Assembly (NCBI RefSeq): GCF_001071995.1
Contig: NZ_JVNU01000021.1
Coordinates: 20,929 to 84,928 of the forward strand
Source of the DNA: Streptococcus sp. 263_SSPC
GTDB taxonomy: Bacteria > Bacillota > Bacilli > Lactobacillales > Aerococcaceae
DNA: 64,000 bases
Direction of reading: 5' to 3'
Shown here: positions 38,527-46,089 of the stretch, one piece after another
Position numbering within the stretch: the first letter of the stretch is position 1
How the letters are laid out: the number at the start of each line of letters is the position of its first letter
Translations under genes and position numbers: made by a program
Notes under the pieces: generated by a model
Database searches by the model: none
What the model was told of the DNA's origin: nothing
What the model saw: only the letters and a program-made list of their open reading frames with translations

Positions 38527-40497
38527 TTAACGTTTAATAATTCTGTAGTAACTACGTGAAGTGATTTGGTACACGATGAGGTATACCACAACGAAAATTG
38601 CACCAATCACAATTGTCGCGTTTAATGTCACACTGCCGTCAACCCCGAAGAGCTCGATAATCTTACGATACATCTTGAAGGCAAATGCGGTATGGATAAA
38701 CGCTGTGACAAGTGGTAAGAAGAATACAATTAACACTTGACGGTTGATAGACTTCTTGATTGTCTTTTGATCGATACCGAGCTTTTGTAAGATAACGAAA
38801 CGGTCACGGTCTTCGTACCCTTCAGAAATTTGTTTATAGTAAATAACAAGAACTGCACCAATGAAGAATGCGATTGAAAGAAGTGCCCCCACTAAGAGCA
38901 AGCTACCCATGAAGGCATAGAGCGTTTTAGCCTCTTCATTCTTACTGCTTAACGCCATGGCATCTGCCTTGTATTGACTCTTCACATTCTTATACGCAGC
39001 CCATTCAGCGTCACGTAACTCAAATGGTGTATTGGTATTCCAAGTAAAGTAATACATCGCTTGACCTGCCACTGGGTTTAAGTATTGCATTGGATCTTTT
39101 ACAATCCCTACATACTGATTATCTGCCACATATGGTAGTTGTGGCATCACTTTCGCGTATGGAGTCCCATCAATCATCTCTTTGACGGTAATCGTCGCGT
39201 TATACACAACCGAATACGTCTTTACTTCTGAAATGTTTTTAACGTCCCCTTTAATATGGCCGACAATCATTTCCTTTTCGCCAACCGTGTAGTTCGTCCC
39301 AAACATCTTATTATATTGGTCCACAGAAACAAGGGTGAACATCGCTGCAGGACTATCTCCTGAGTTCACATTCGCAAAGTCGAATCCATTCTCCGTACGT
39401 TGCCCGAAACGAAGCACGTTTAAGAATGTCTTCTCGTCTTTCAATTGACCTTTCGTTTGTTCCTTAATCTTTTGAACGATTGGAGGATATTGATCCATAT
39501 CCTTTTCTAGAACAAAGTAAGCAACTGCAGAGTAATCTGTTGGATAGTTGCTATCGAGTCTGGCTGTTGTCCCACGTTGAAGTGCTACAGTTGTCGCCAT
39601 TGTAACAAGTACCATCGTCGAAAGGATACATACACTGGCAAGTCCGGCAGCATTTTTACGCATACGGAATTGCAAGTTTGAAATCGAAATAAAGTTCGTT
39701 GGTTTATAGAATAATTTCTTATTCTTTTGCAAGATGGATAGAAGCGCAATCGAACCAGCGTCGAATAAAATGTAAGTCGAAACGACTACTAATAATACTG
39801 CTAAGAAGAAGTATAAGAGAGCTTTAACCGGAGACTCAATTGATTGAGACATATAGTATGCATACCCTAGAAGTCCTAGACCAATGATGGCACGAATCGT
39901 AACAGCGCGGCCTTTCTTCTCCCCTTTTTTCTTCTCTTTTAATAACTCAAGCGGACGGCTCATGTAAATCTTCGCTGCATTTAAAAAGAACACAAGAACG
40001 AAGATGGCCATCATCGTTAACAGAACGGCAATAATACTTCCGAATTGGAAGGAATATTTAATACCGATATCGTATTGAATGAGTTTCAATAGAATCGCAA
40101 ACGATGCCGCGTGGAAAATCACACCAAGGATTAATCCTAGACCAATGCTTAAAGCGGCAAAGACAACTAACTCAATCAAGCTGAGCAATTGAATATTCTT
40201 ACGGTCAAGACCGAGAATCCCGTATAAACCGAATTCTTTGGCACGGTTTTTCATCACGAAGGCATTCGCATACAAAATAACGACGAGCGATACGATTTGA
40301 ACGATGACGAAACCAAACCCAAGAGTCTTGGCCATCGCTGACCCACCTTCTAGATGAGCGAATTCCGGTGTTGCAGCCAGTGCGTTCGTTACATATAGAA
40401 CTACTGTCACCATCACCGTTGCGAGTGCAAATGGTACATAGAGAGCACGGTTCTTACGTAAGTTCGTAATCGCCATGGAACGCAGTAGATTAAACAT
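38527..40497 (-). CDS. bceB: Bce-type ABC permease, module 2
   Basis: 656 residues, same ten-segment plan as module 1, opening LRSMAITNLRKNRALYVPFA. The membrane core and last ~130 residues match module 1 almost residue for residue, but the outer domain (about 315-525) differs throughout, which suggests different ligands. The ATG at 40497 sits behind GAGGTG and overlaps the ATPase stop by 8 bp. Confidence 0.88.
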   Translation of the reverse strand: MFNLLRSMAITNLRKNRALYVPFALATVMVTVVLYVTNALAATPEFAHLEGGSAMAKTLGFGFVIVQIVSLVVILYANAFVMKNRAKEFGLYGILGLDRKNIQLLSLIELVVFAALSIGLGLILGVIFHAASFAILLKLIQYDIGIKYSFQFGSIIAVLLTMMAIFVLVFFLNAAKIYMSRPLELLKEKKKGEKKGRAVTIRAIIGLGLLGYAYYMSQSIESPVKALLYFFLAVLLVVVSTYILFDAGSIALLSILQKNKKLFYKPTNFISISNLQFRMRKNAAGLASVCILSTMVLVTMATTVALQRGTTARLDSNYPTDYSAVAYFVLEKDMDQYPPIVQKIKEQTKGQLKDEKTFLNVLRFGQRTENGFDFANVNSGDSPAAMFTLVSVDQYNKMFGTNYTVGEKEMIVGHIKGDVKNISEVKTYSVVYNATITVKEMIDGTPYAKVMPQLPYVADNQYVGIVKDPMQYLNPVAGQAMYYFTWNTNTPFELRDAEWAAYKNVKSQYKADAMALSSKNEEAKTLYAFMGSLLLVGALLSIAFFIGAVLVIYYKQISEGYEDRDRFVILQKLGIDQKTIKKSINRQVLIVFFLPLVTAFIHTAFAFKMYRKIIELFGVDGSVTLNATIVIGAIFVVVYLIVYQITSRSYYRIIKR

Positions 40498-41257
40498 GTT
40501 CCTCACCTCTGTTTGCCATCGCAGTTAATGTTTCTGAGATTAATTCAAACATTTGTTGGTCCGTTCTTCCTTCACGGTACAATTGGTTGTAAATTAAACC
40601 GTCTTTAATGAAAAGAACGCGTTTGGCACGACTTGCGGCAACAGTACTATGCGTTACCATTAAAATCGTTTGTCCGTTTTGATTGATTTTATCGAATAAA
40701 TCTAATGTATTGCTTGCTGATTTTGAGTCCAATGCTCCTGTTGGTTCATCGGCTAACAGTAAGCTTGGGTCTGTAATCATCGCACGGCCGATTGCCACAC
40801 GTTGTTGTTGACCTCCAGATAATTCATATGGATATTTTTTCAATAAGTCCTCAATGCCTAACATTTCAGCGATTGGTTGAACTTTCTTTTCCATTTCGTC
40901 GATTGGACGACGTGCTAACACAAGTGGCAATACCATATTGTCATACACGGATAATGTTTCTAATAAGTTGAAGTCTTGGAACACGAACCCTAAATGGTCG
41001 CGACGGAATTCCGTTAACACTTTATCAGAAATCTTTTGAATGTCTTCCCCGTTTAAAAGCACAGTTCCATCTGTTGGACGGTCTAGTGTCGCTAAAATAT
41101 TTAATAGCGTTGTTTTACCAGAACCAGATTCCCCCATGACTGCTACATATTCGCCTTCTTCTACTGAGAAGTTGATATCTTTTAACGCAGTCACTTCAGC
41201 GGCTCCAAAACGTGTTTGATAAACTTTTTGTACGTGTTGTACATCTAATAATGTCAT
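40490..41257 (-). CDS. bceA: Bce-type ABC ATPase, module 2
   Basis: 255 residues with all ABC motifs as in module 1 ([28 protein letters not shown]). Differences from module 1 are few and scattered (DINFSV for [10 protein letters not shown] for EIHV at the end), consistent with recent duplication or gene conversion. AAGGGTG precedes the ATG at 41257. It has its own promoter. Confidence 0.92.
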   Translation of the reverse strand: MTLLDVQHVQKVYQTRFGAAEVTALKDINFSVEEGEYVAVMGESGSGKTTLLNILATLDRPTDGTVLLNGEDIQKISDKVLTEFRRDHLGFVFQDFNLLETLSVYDNMVLPLVLARRPIDEMEKKVQPIAEMLGIEDLLKKYPYELSGGQQQRVAIGRAMITDPSLLLADEPTGALDSKSASNTLDLFDKINQNGQTILMVTHSTVAASRAKRVLFIKDGLIYNQLYREGRTDQQMFELISETLTAMANRGEEHV

Positions 41258-41291
41258 TGTTGTCACCCTTCATTGTTTAATAGATAGTTCT

Positions 41292-41320
41292 ATTATACTG
41301 TAAACTGTGAAAATTATCAC
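41292..41320 (-). promoter_or_regulatory. Promoter of Bce module 2 with overlapping dyad
   Basis: On the minus strand, GTGATA (41315-41320) and TATAAT (41292-41297) are 17 bp apart. The -35 lies in the near-palindrome GTGATAATTTTCAC, a candidate BceR-type operator. Module 1 has TATACT at 38392-38397 with related ATGATTTCCC upstream. Confidence 0.55.
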
Positions 41321-41502
41321 TCTATTCTATAATCTTTCCAATCTAGAGAGTTATTTTGCGTAAAAATTAGTAAAAATAACCGAATCACGACTGAGCTTAG
41401 CCAAAACACGAACAAAACGATTTTTAAATCTCGTTTTTCATTATAAAAATTAAGAATAGCGAACTATAAATAACAGATATAACAAAAAGTATGTTTTTCA
41501 CA

Positions 41503-41531
41503 TTGACTTTTCACCCAGATAACAGTATCCT
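41503..41531 (+). promoter_or_regulatory. Promoter of the T-box/luxS transcript
   Basis: TTGACT (41503-41508) and TATCCT (41526-41531) are 17 bp apart, just before the T-box leader. Confidence 0.7.
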
Positions 41532-41539
41532 GTTTTTAT

Positions 41540-41800
41540 AACATATCGAAACGCAATGAAAAGAAGAGTAAAAAATACAAACTTCATAGAGAGCTTACGG
41601 TTGGTGCGAGTAAGCAAGTCGTTATTTTTGAACATGATCTTTAAGTAGATTGTCCGAAACCTTAAGACAATCCGGGTATCCCCGTTATCAACCATCCGTC
41701 TATGCGGAAAAGGTCTTCTCCCCCGAAGACGAACAAAGGTGGTACCACGACTGCAACTCGTCCTTTTAGCAAGCGCTAGAAGTACGGGCTTTTTTATTTT
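41540..41800 (+). promoter_or_regulatory. T-box riboswitch leader, probably methionine-specific
   Basis: Stem I features are visible (AGAGAGCTTACGGTTGGTG around 41587-41605, then GCGAGTAAGC). A candidate specifier codon ATG lies at 41634-41636 in AACATGATC. Stem III is GTCTTC/GAAGAC (about 41713-41730). The T-box sequence AAGGTGGTACCACG is at 41736-41749. The terminator stem is built on CTCGTCCTTTTAGC (from 41757) and GCTAGAAGTACGGG, followed by six T (to 41795). Uncharged tRNA-Met would stabilise the antiterminator and raise luxS expression. The specifier reading is my inference; the T-box itself is clear. Confidence 0.92.
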
Positions 41801-41834
41801 CGTTTCATGAAAACAACCTTAGGAGGAAATGAAC

Positions 41835-42308
41835 ATGGCTGAAGTAGAAAGCTTTACACTAGACCATAACAAGGTGATTGCACCTTACGTTCGCTTGATC
41901 GCAAACGAACATGGTAAGAAAGGAGACGTCATCTCAAACTTTGACATCCGCTTCTTACAACCAAACAAACAAGAAATGCCAACAGGTGTCGTTCATACAT
42001 TCGAACACCTACTAGCGGACCTCTTACGTGACCGCTTAGAAGGCATCATCGATATCTCTCCATTTGGATGCCGTACTGGTTTCCATTTAATCCTTTGGGA
42101 AGAACGTTCTCCTGAAGATATCGCACGCGCATTGAAATCAACGCTTGAAGAAATCGTCGAAAAGATTCAATTCGAAGATATTCAAGGCGTCTCTGCCGTA
42201 CAATGCGGAAACTACCGCGATCACTCATTATTCGGTGCGAAAGAATATGCCAAACAAGTCTTAGAACAAGGCATCAGCATCGACCCATTCGAGCGTAAAG
42301 TCATTTAA
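41835..42308 (+). CDS. luxS: S-ribosylhomocysteine lyase LuxS
   Basis: 157 residues. It splits S-ribosylhomocysteine into homocysteine and DPD, the AI-2 precursor, closing the activated methyl cycle. The metal ligands His54, His58 (HTFEH) and Cys124 ([10 protein letters not shown]) and the catalytic Cys79 (FGCRTGF) are present at the usual spacing. AGGAGG lies 8 bp before the ATG at 41835; an ATG six bases earlier is too close to it. Control by a T-box ties AI-2 production to methionine supply. Confidence 0.97.
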   Translation: MAEVESFTLDHNKVIAPYVRLIANEHGKKGDVISNFDIRFLQPNKQEMPTGVVHTFEHLLADLLRDRLEGIIDISPFGCRTGFHLILWEERSPEDIARALKSTLEEIVEKIQFEDIQGVSAVQCGNYRDHSLFGAKEYAKQVLEQGISIDPFERKVI

Positions 42309-42363
42309 CGACAAGCTATTTCAGTAAGAAACATTAGACGCCTAGACTGGAGGAACCCCCTAT

Positions 42364-42621
42364 ATAAAATTAAAAACTATCGTTAAATCACTTATCGCCC
42401 TTTCTGCTGTATTCGTCCTAGGCGCTTGCGGCAACAACGCTTCAAGTTCACAAAGCTCACAAAGTTCTCAAGCTTCTGACTCAGGACTTAAAACGGTCAA
42501 AATCGCTTCTGTCGGCTCTGACGCAGACATCTGGAGACACATCGCTGAGTCTGAACAAGCGAAAAAAGCATCTCAAAACGCATTCGAAGCAGTGCGTATT
42601 ATCGTTGAACATTTCCTATAA
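42364..42621 (+). pseudogene. metQ: Decayed methionine-binding lipoprotein (metQ remnant)
   Basis: Reading from 42364 gives KLKTIVKSLIALSAVFVL, lipobox LGACG, a Ser/Gln linker, then LKTVKIASVGSDADIWRHIA, the N-terminus of MetQ/NlpA-type binding proteins. The frame then stops after about 85 codons, where the family runs to about 270, so roughly 200 residues are missing. The codon at the expected start is ATA although GGAGG lies 10 bp upstream. No MetN or MetI gene follows. It lies 55 bp after luxS, so the T-box probably once controlled luxS plus a methionine importer. Confidence 0.75.
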
Positions 42622-42651
42622 ATCTCCCTAGATTTACCGCAAACGCTAAAC

Positions 42652-42692
42652 GTAAAAAGGAGCGCAGGCATACTCGCCTCGCTCCTTTTTGT
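42652..42692 (+). terminator. Intrinsic terminator of the luxS-metQ' transcript
   Basis: An AAAAAGGAGCG stem (42654-42664) pairs with CGCTCCTTTTT (42680-42690), with an inner GGC/GCC step; T-run on the right. Confidence 0.92.
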
Positions 42693-42734
42693 GTGTTGTC
42701 GCAGTATTAAAGTTTTCTTACTGTTAGTTGATAC

Positions 42735-42841
42735 AAAAAAGAACCAGTTGATTGAAAGAATGCTAAGGCTCCGAGGGCGAGAGACTATAACCTTCGCCGG
42801 TGCCCCACTATGACTCTTTCAAGTTCAAACTGATTCTTTGA
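42735..42841 (+). repeat. Long-palindrome repeat, copy D (internal deletion)
   Basis: The arms (CAGTTGATTGAAAGAAT on the left; ACTCTTTCAAG and AACTGATTCTTT on the right) closely match copy H, as does GGTGCCCCACTAT. The AATGTGAATTAC box and hairpin 1 are missing, leaving only hairpin 2 (GGCGAGAG...CTTCGCC) and CCGGTGC. It is a deletion derivative of an H-like parent. It ends 22 bp from the panE stop codon, antisense to panE, with no other terminator. Confidence 0.8.
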
Positions 42842-42863
42842 GTTGTTCTTTTATATCGCTATA

Positions 42864-43790
42864 CTATTTAACTTTCAAAATATCCTCTTTCGCGTGGATA
42901 AGCTCTGTAATCAATTGACAGTAAGGTGTTGGAATACCATATTCCTTCCCTTTTCTAGCCACAAAGCCGTTCAAGAAGTCCACTTCAGTAAAGCGGTGGT
43001 TTTGAATTAAGTCTTGGTGCATTGAAGGATAGTGCCCGCGAACTTTATTAGAAGCTGTATACACATAATCTTTCATTGCAGCTGGATCAAGATGCACGCC
43101 TTCTTTTTCCGCAACGGCAACGAATTCACTGATGATTTGCGTTACGATGGCTTCAGCCGTTGAAGTATCGAATACTTCCCCGATGTTTGCATCTAAGATC
43201 GCACATGTTGCGTTCATCGTACCGTTCACGCACGCTTTACGCCATGTTGAGAAATGAACGTCTTCGCTATAGCTTGCGTTCAAGCCCGCTTTGTCCATCA
43301 CTTCTACTAATTCTTTAGCAATCGCTACACCACTTGGGTCCGCCGCTTGCATTTCTACCGTACCAGTACCGCCTAGGCGCGCTACCCCTGGTTCGATTAG
43401 ACCCGCAGTCCAAATCGTTACCCCCATAATAATATTTTTACGAGGAACGTATTTCGCCATTGTGTCTTCGTGTCCAAGACCATTTAAAAGACAAAGCACT
43501 TTTGTATCTTCGTGGATAATCGCTTTAATCTTTTCAAGCATTTCGCCTAGTTTCATTGATTTTGTAAATGCGATGACCACATCTACTTCTTCCGTTGCTT
43601 CTTCTGGACGAATAATCTTGATGTCGATGGTATCCGTATTGTCTCCATCAACGACTTTCAATCCATTTTTTTGGATAGCTTCGATGTGCGCTGGCCATTC
43701 ATCAATCAGCGTCACCTCTTGCCCTGCTTTTGTTAACATGTACCCAAAACGGCACCCCATTGCTCCTGCACCCGCAATTGCGATTTTCAT
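42864..43790 (-). CDS. panE: 2-dehydropantoate 2-reductase family protein
   Basis: 308 residues. N-terminal NADP loop GAGAMGCRFGYML, AFTKSMK with the conserved Lys near residue 77, LLNGLGHEDT, and C-terminal domain with TWRKACVNGTMNATCAI and HYPSMHQDLIQNHRFTEVDF. It would reduce ketopantoate to pantoate for coenzyme A synthesis. It starts 18 bp after the PTS IIC-like gene, so the carrier may import a pantoate-like or other 2-keto substrate. Other 2-hydroxyacid roles are possible for this family. GGGGAG precedes the ATG. Confidence 0.85.
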   Translation of the reverse strand: MKIAIAGAGAMGCRFGYMLTKAGQEVTLIDEWPAHIEAIQKNGLKVVDGDNTDTIDIKIIRPEEATEEVDVVIAFTKSMKLGEMLEKIKAIIHEDTKVLCLLNGLGHEDTMAKYVPRKNIIMGVTIWTAGLIEPGVARLGGTGTVEMQAADPSGVAIAKELVEVMDKAGLNASYSEDVHFSTWRKACVNGTMNATCAILDANIGEVFDTSTAEAIVTQIISEFVAVAEKEGVHLDPAAMKDYVYTASNKVRGHYPSMHQDLIQNHRFTEVDFLNGFVARKGKEYGIPTPYCQLITELIHAKEDILKVK

Positions 43791-43808
43791 TTTAACTCCC
43801 CTTTTCTA

Positions 43809-44867
43809 TTAAACGGTTAATTTGTAATCTTCTGGCTGAATCCATTTTAACACTTTTTCGAATAAATGAACGAATACGATGTTCAACGCAATTGGCGCAA
43901 CGACGAAAATAAGCGTCACAATAACGATATTCATCACACTCCATCCGCCCTCAGCTAAGTTCAACGCATTGATTGGTCCTACTAATCCGCTGAAACCGAA
44001 CCCTGCACTTTGAGGTGTCCCTTGGATGTTCAATAAAGCGGCTAACACACCAAGTACGGCAGATGTACACATCATTGGTAATAAGATTTTTGGTTTTGCC
44101 AACACATTCGCCATTGACATTTTTGGTGAACCGATGAAATGCGCAATCGCAGTTCCTTTTGGATTCACTTTCCATCCCGCAATCGCAAGACCGAAACCAG
44201 CTGCACAGATTCCAAGGTTTGCTGCCCCTGAACCTACACCGCTAAGACTAATCGCCACGGCAATCCCTACTGTTGTAAACGGAGAAACGATTAACATACA
44301 GAAAATAACGGCTAATAATAAACACATAATAACTGGTTGTAATGATAATAACGTTCCGATTCCTTGTCCTAATAATGTTGTTAAAGTTTTGATGTACGGT
44401 AAAGCAAGACGTCCCGCACCACCAACAACGACTAATAACACCGTTGGAATCACGATAATAGAGTATGCTTTAGCTTTATTGCCAAACCATAAAATGACTG
44501 CTGCCCCTAACGCTGCAGTAAGCCCCATCGTAATGATGTCCCCTGTACCGCTAAAGATAATTCCTTTCACGTCAGGATTGAAAGTTGCTACACCGCCGGC
44601 AAATAAAACGGCTAGTGCAAGTGCTCCTGTTTGAATTGGAGTGAATTTGAAGAATTGGCCGACCATCAATCCGATGATTGCCCCCATTAATGTATTGGCC
44701 ACTTGGGTTGCTTGGATGATTAATTGGCCTTGTGGGAATACTGGTAATAACGCCTTCACTAATTCACCAAGTAATGCTCCTGGGATAAGTGTAACGACCA
44801 CGCCTAATGCAAGTGCGTTAAGGACGTTCATCGTGAACTCTTTCCCGCTGTATTTCTTTTGTTCCAT
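43809..44867 (-). CDS. PTS IIC-like integral membrane carrier
   Basis: 352 residues with about ten hydrophobic segments and the PTS_EIIC_2 type sequence (NALALGVVVTLIPGALLGEL, GWKVNPKGTAIAHFIGSPKM). No IIA or IIB domain is fused or nearby. Carriers of this group occur without phosphotransfer partners, so the real substrate and energy source are uncertain. The start at 44867 has GGTGGAAGG upstream; the open frame continues 15 codons further, past the ribosome site. A TGG-TATAAT promoter lies at 44898-44903. Confidence 0.72.
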   Translation of the reverse strand: MEQKKYSGKEFTMNVLNALALGVVVTLIPGALLGELVKALLPVFPQGQLIIQATQVANTLMGAIIGLMVGQFFKFTPIQTGALALAVLFAGGVATFNPDVKGIIFSGTGDIITMGLTAALGAAVILWFGNKAKAYSIIVIPTVLLVVVGGAGRLALPYIKTLTTLLGQGIGTLLSLQPVIMCLLLAVIFCMLIVSPFTTVGIAVAISLSGVGSGAANLGICAAGFGLAIAGWKVNPKGTAIAHFIGSPKMSMANVLAKPKILLPMMCTSAVLGVLAALLNIQGTPQSAGFGFSGLVGPINALNLAEGGWSVMNIVIVTLIFVVAPIALNIVFVHLFEKVLKWIQPEDYKLTV

Positions 44868-44957
44868 AAACCTTCCACCTTTCATAAGATTGGCTTTATT
44901 ATACCATACCACCTCGCTTTTATTGTGATATTTTTAGCTAAAAAGCAAAGAAATTAA

Positions 44958-45256
44958 AAGATAAAAGCCGTAGGCTTATTGTAAATGATTATAAAAGTCA
45001 ATTTAACTCCTCAGACACAAACTGATTACTACGAATCATTACGGATGTTTCCATAATCGCTGTAGTGGGGTACCGGTTCGAGCCTTAGGTCTCTCACCTT
45101 CAAAGCCTCAAAAAGGGAGTAAGGAATAAATTCCTAACTCCCTTTAGTTCGCATTTGATACGATTCCCCACCACTGCGATTATAGAATCCGTAAGATTCT
45201 TCGTAATCTCTGTTTAGTGAATTTATATTTGCAGAACGCCTACGGTCTTTTATCTT
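44958..45256 (-). repeat. Long-palindrome repeat, copy E
   Basis: The outer arms AAGATAAAAGCCGTAGGC (44958-44975) and GCCTACGGTCTTTTATCTT (45238-45256) pair with one bulge, followed inward by GATTAC/GTAATC and TTACGGAT/ATCCGTAA. On the minus strand the core is AATGCGAACTAA, hairpin 1 AAAGGGAGT...ACTCCCTTT, TTTTGAGGCTT, hairpin 2 GGTGAGAGACCTAAGGCTCG and CCGGTACC. Weaker pairing continues outward to about 44885 and 45320, taking in the PTS promoter region (TAAAGCCAATCTTAT is shared). It is the only copy in the same orientation as the gene upstream of it (dps). Confidence 0.82.
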
Positions 45257-45408
45257 GGTTCTTCTGAAAATATCACTGTGCTACGAAGGATACTAAAGCC
45301 AATCTTATAAATGCTTCGTTATGATGGGAAGAATTCCAAGGGAAAGTGTGCTTTCTAACGGCTTAATGATTTGGCGGGGTTACATTTCGGAACATTACGT
45401 GGGTGAAT

Positions 45409-45440
45409 TTATCATATATGGTAATTATCATATATGATAA
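45409..45440. repeat. Short A/T palindrome downstream of dps
   Basis: TTATCATATATG occurs twice, and TTATCATATATGATAA (45425-45440) is a perfect 16-bp palindrome. The rest of 45321-45465 shows no gene or RNA I can recognise. Confidence 0.5.
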
Positions 45441-45459
45441 TTTTCAGAATTTGGACAAA

Positions 45460-45490
45460 AGAAAAAGGCCGGACAAATTGTCCAGCCATG
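45460..45490 (-). terminator. Intrinsic terminator of dps
   Basis: GGCTGGACAA and TTGTCCGGCC pair with one G-U around a short loop, followed by UUUUU on the minus strand, 13 bp past the dps stop. Confidence 0.88.
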
Positions 45491-45502
45491 GAGTTTTTAG
45501 AA

Positions 45503-45964
45503 TTATAATCCTGGTGCTTCGTTGATTGTTGCTGTAAGCATCCAAACTAATTTTTCTAATGCGCCTTTTGCACCAATGAAGATATCTTGTGTTACATCGT
45601 CGCCTTCTTCACCTGTTACGTCGATACCTTTTTGGTAAAGGTCGATTAAGTAACGGTACCCTACTAATAAATGACGGATGCGGTCTTCCATGCTGTCGCT
45701 GTAGTTTCCTTTAGCATCGGCAATCTTAGTGTTGTCGGCAAATTCACGTAATGTTGAATAAGGAGCTCCACCTAATGTGATTAAACGTTCTGAAACTTCA
45801 TCTAATTGAGCGTCTAATAATTCCATGTGTTGATCCATTAATGGATGCATTGTTATGAATGTTGCACCGCGCATGTACCAGTGAGCTTGGTGTACGATTA
45901 CTGATTGTTGGCTTAAATCAGCCACTAATTGATTTAATACTTGTTTTGTTTGTTCTTTTGACAT
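45503..45964 (-). CDS. dps: Dps-family ferritin-like DNA-protection protein
   Basis: 153 residues. The ferroxidase site pattern HQAHWYMRGATFITMHPLMD (start at residue 25) with downstream HMELLDAQLDEVSERL is intact. Dps forms 12-mers that oxidise and store iron with hydrogen peroxide, protecting DNA. AGGAGG precedes the ATG. A perfect PerR-type box sits between the -10 and the gene, so peroxide induction is likely. A catalase-lacking lactic acid bacterium would rely on it. Confidence 0.95.
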   Translation of the reverse strand: MSKEQTKQVLNQLVADLSQQSVIVHQAHWYMRGATFITMHPLMDQHMELLDAQLDEVSERLITLGGAPYSTLREFADNTKIADAKGNYSDSMEDRIRHLLVGYRYLIDLYQKGIDVTGEEGDDVTQDIFIGAKGALEKLVWMLTATINEAPGL

Positions 45965-45987
45965 ATTTATTACCTCCTGTTTCTAAT

Positions 45988-46042
45988 TTAGAATTATTCT
46001 AAACTATGAATATAGTATACTCCCGTTTTGGAACGTTGTCAA
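45988..46042 (-). promoter_or_regulatory. dps promoter with PerR box
   Basis: On the minus strand, TTGACA (46037-46042) and TATACT (46014-46019) are 17 bp apart, a near-consensus promoter. TTAGAATTATTCTAA (45988-46002) is a perfect 7-1-7 palindrome of the PerR/Fur type placed just after the start of transcription, where binding would block elongation or open-complex formation. Confidence 0.88.
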
Positions 46043-46051
46043 TAGAAATAC

Positions 46052-46088
46052 ATGAAAAAGTACAGGAAATTTTCCCTGCACTTTCATC
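46052..46088 (-). terminator. Intrinsic terminator of the nucleoside hydrolase gene
   Basis: A GAAAGT-CAGG stem (right arm to 46086, left arm from 46056) is followed by UUUUUC on the minus strand; it overlaps the first bases before the stop. Confidence 0.75.
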
Positions 46089-46089
46089 A

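Noticed and set aside
41498..41695. Minus-strand open frame of 65 codons
   Set aside because: It lies wholly inside the promoter and T-box leader of luxS on the other strand.
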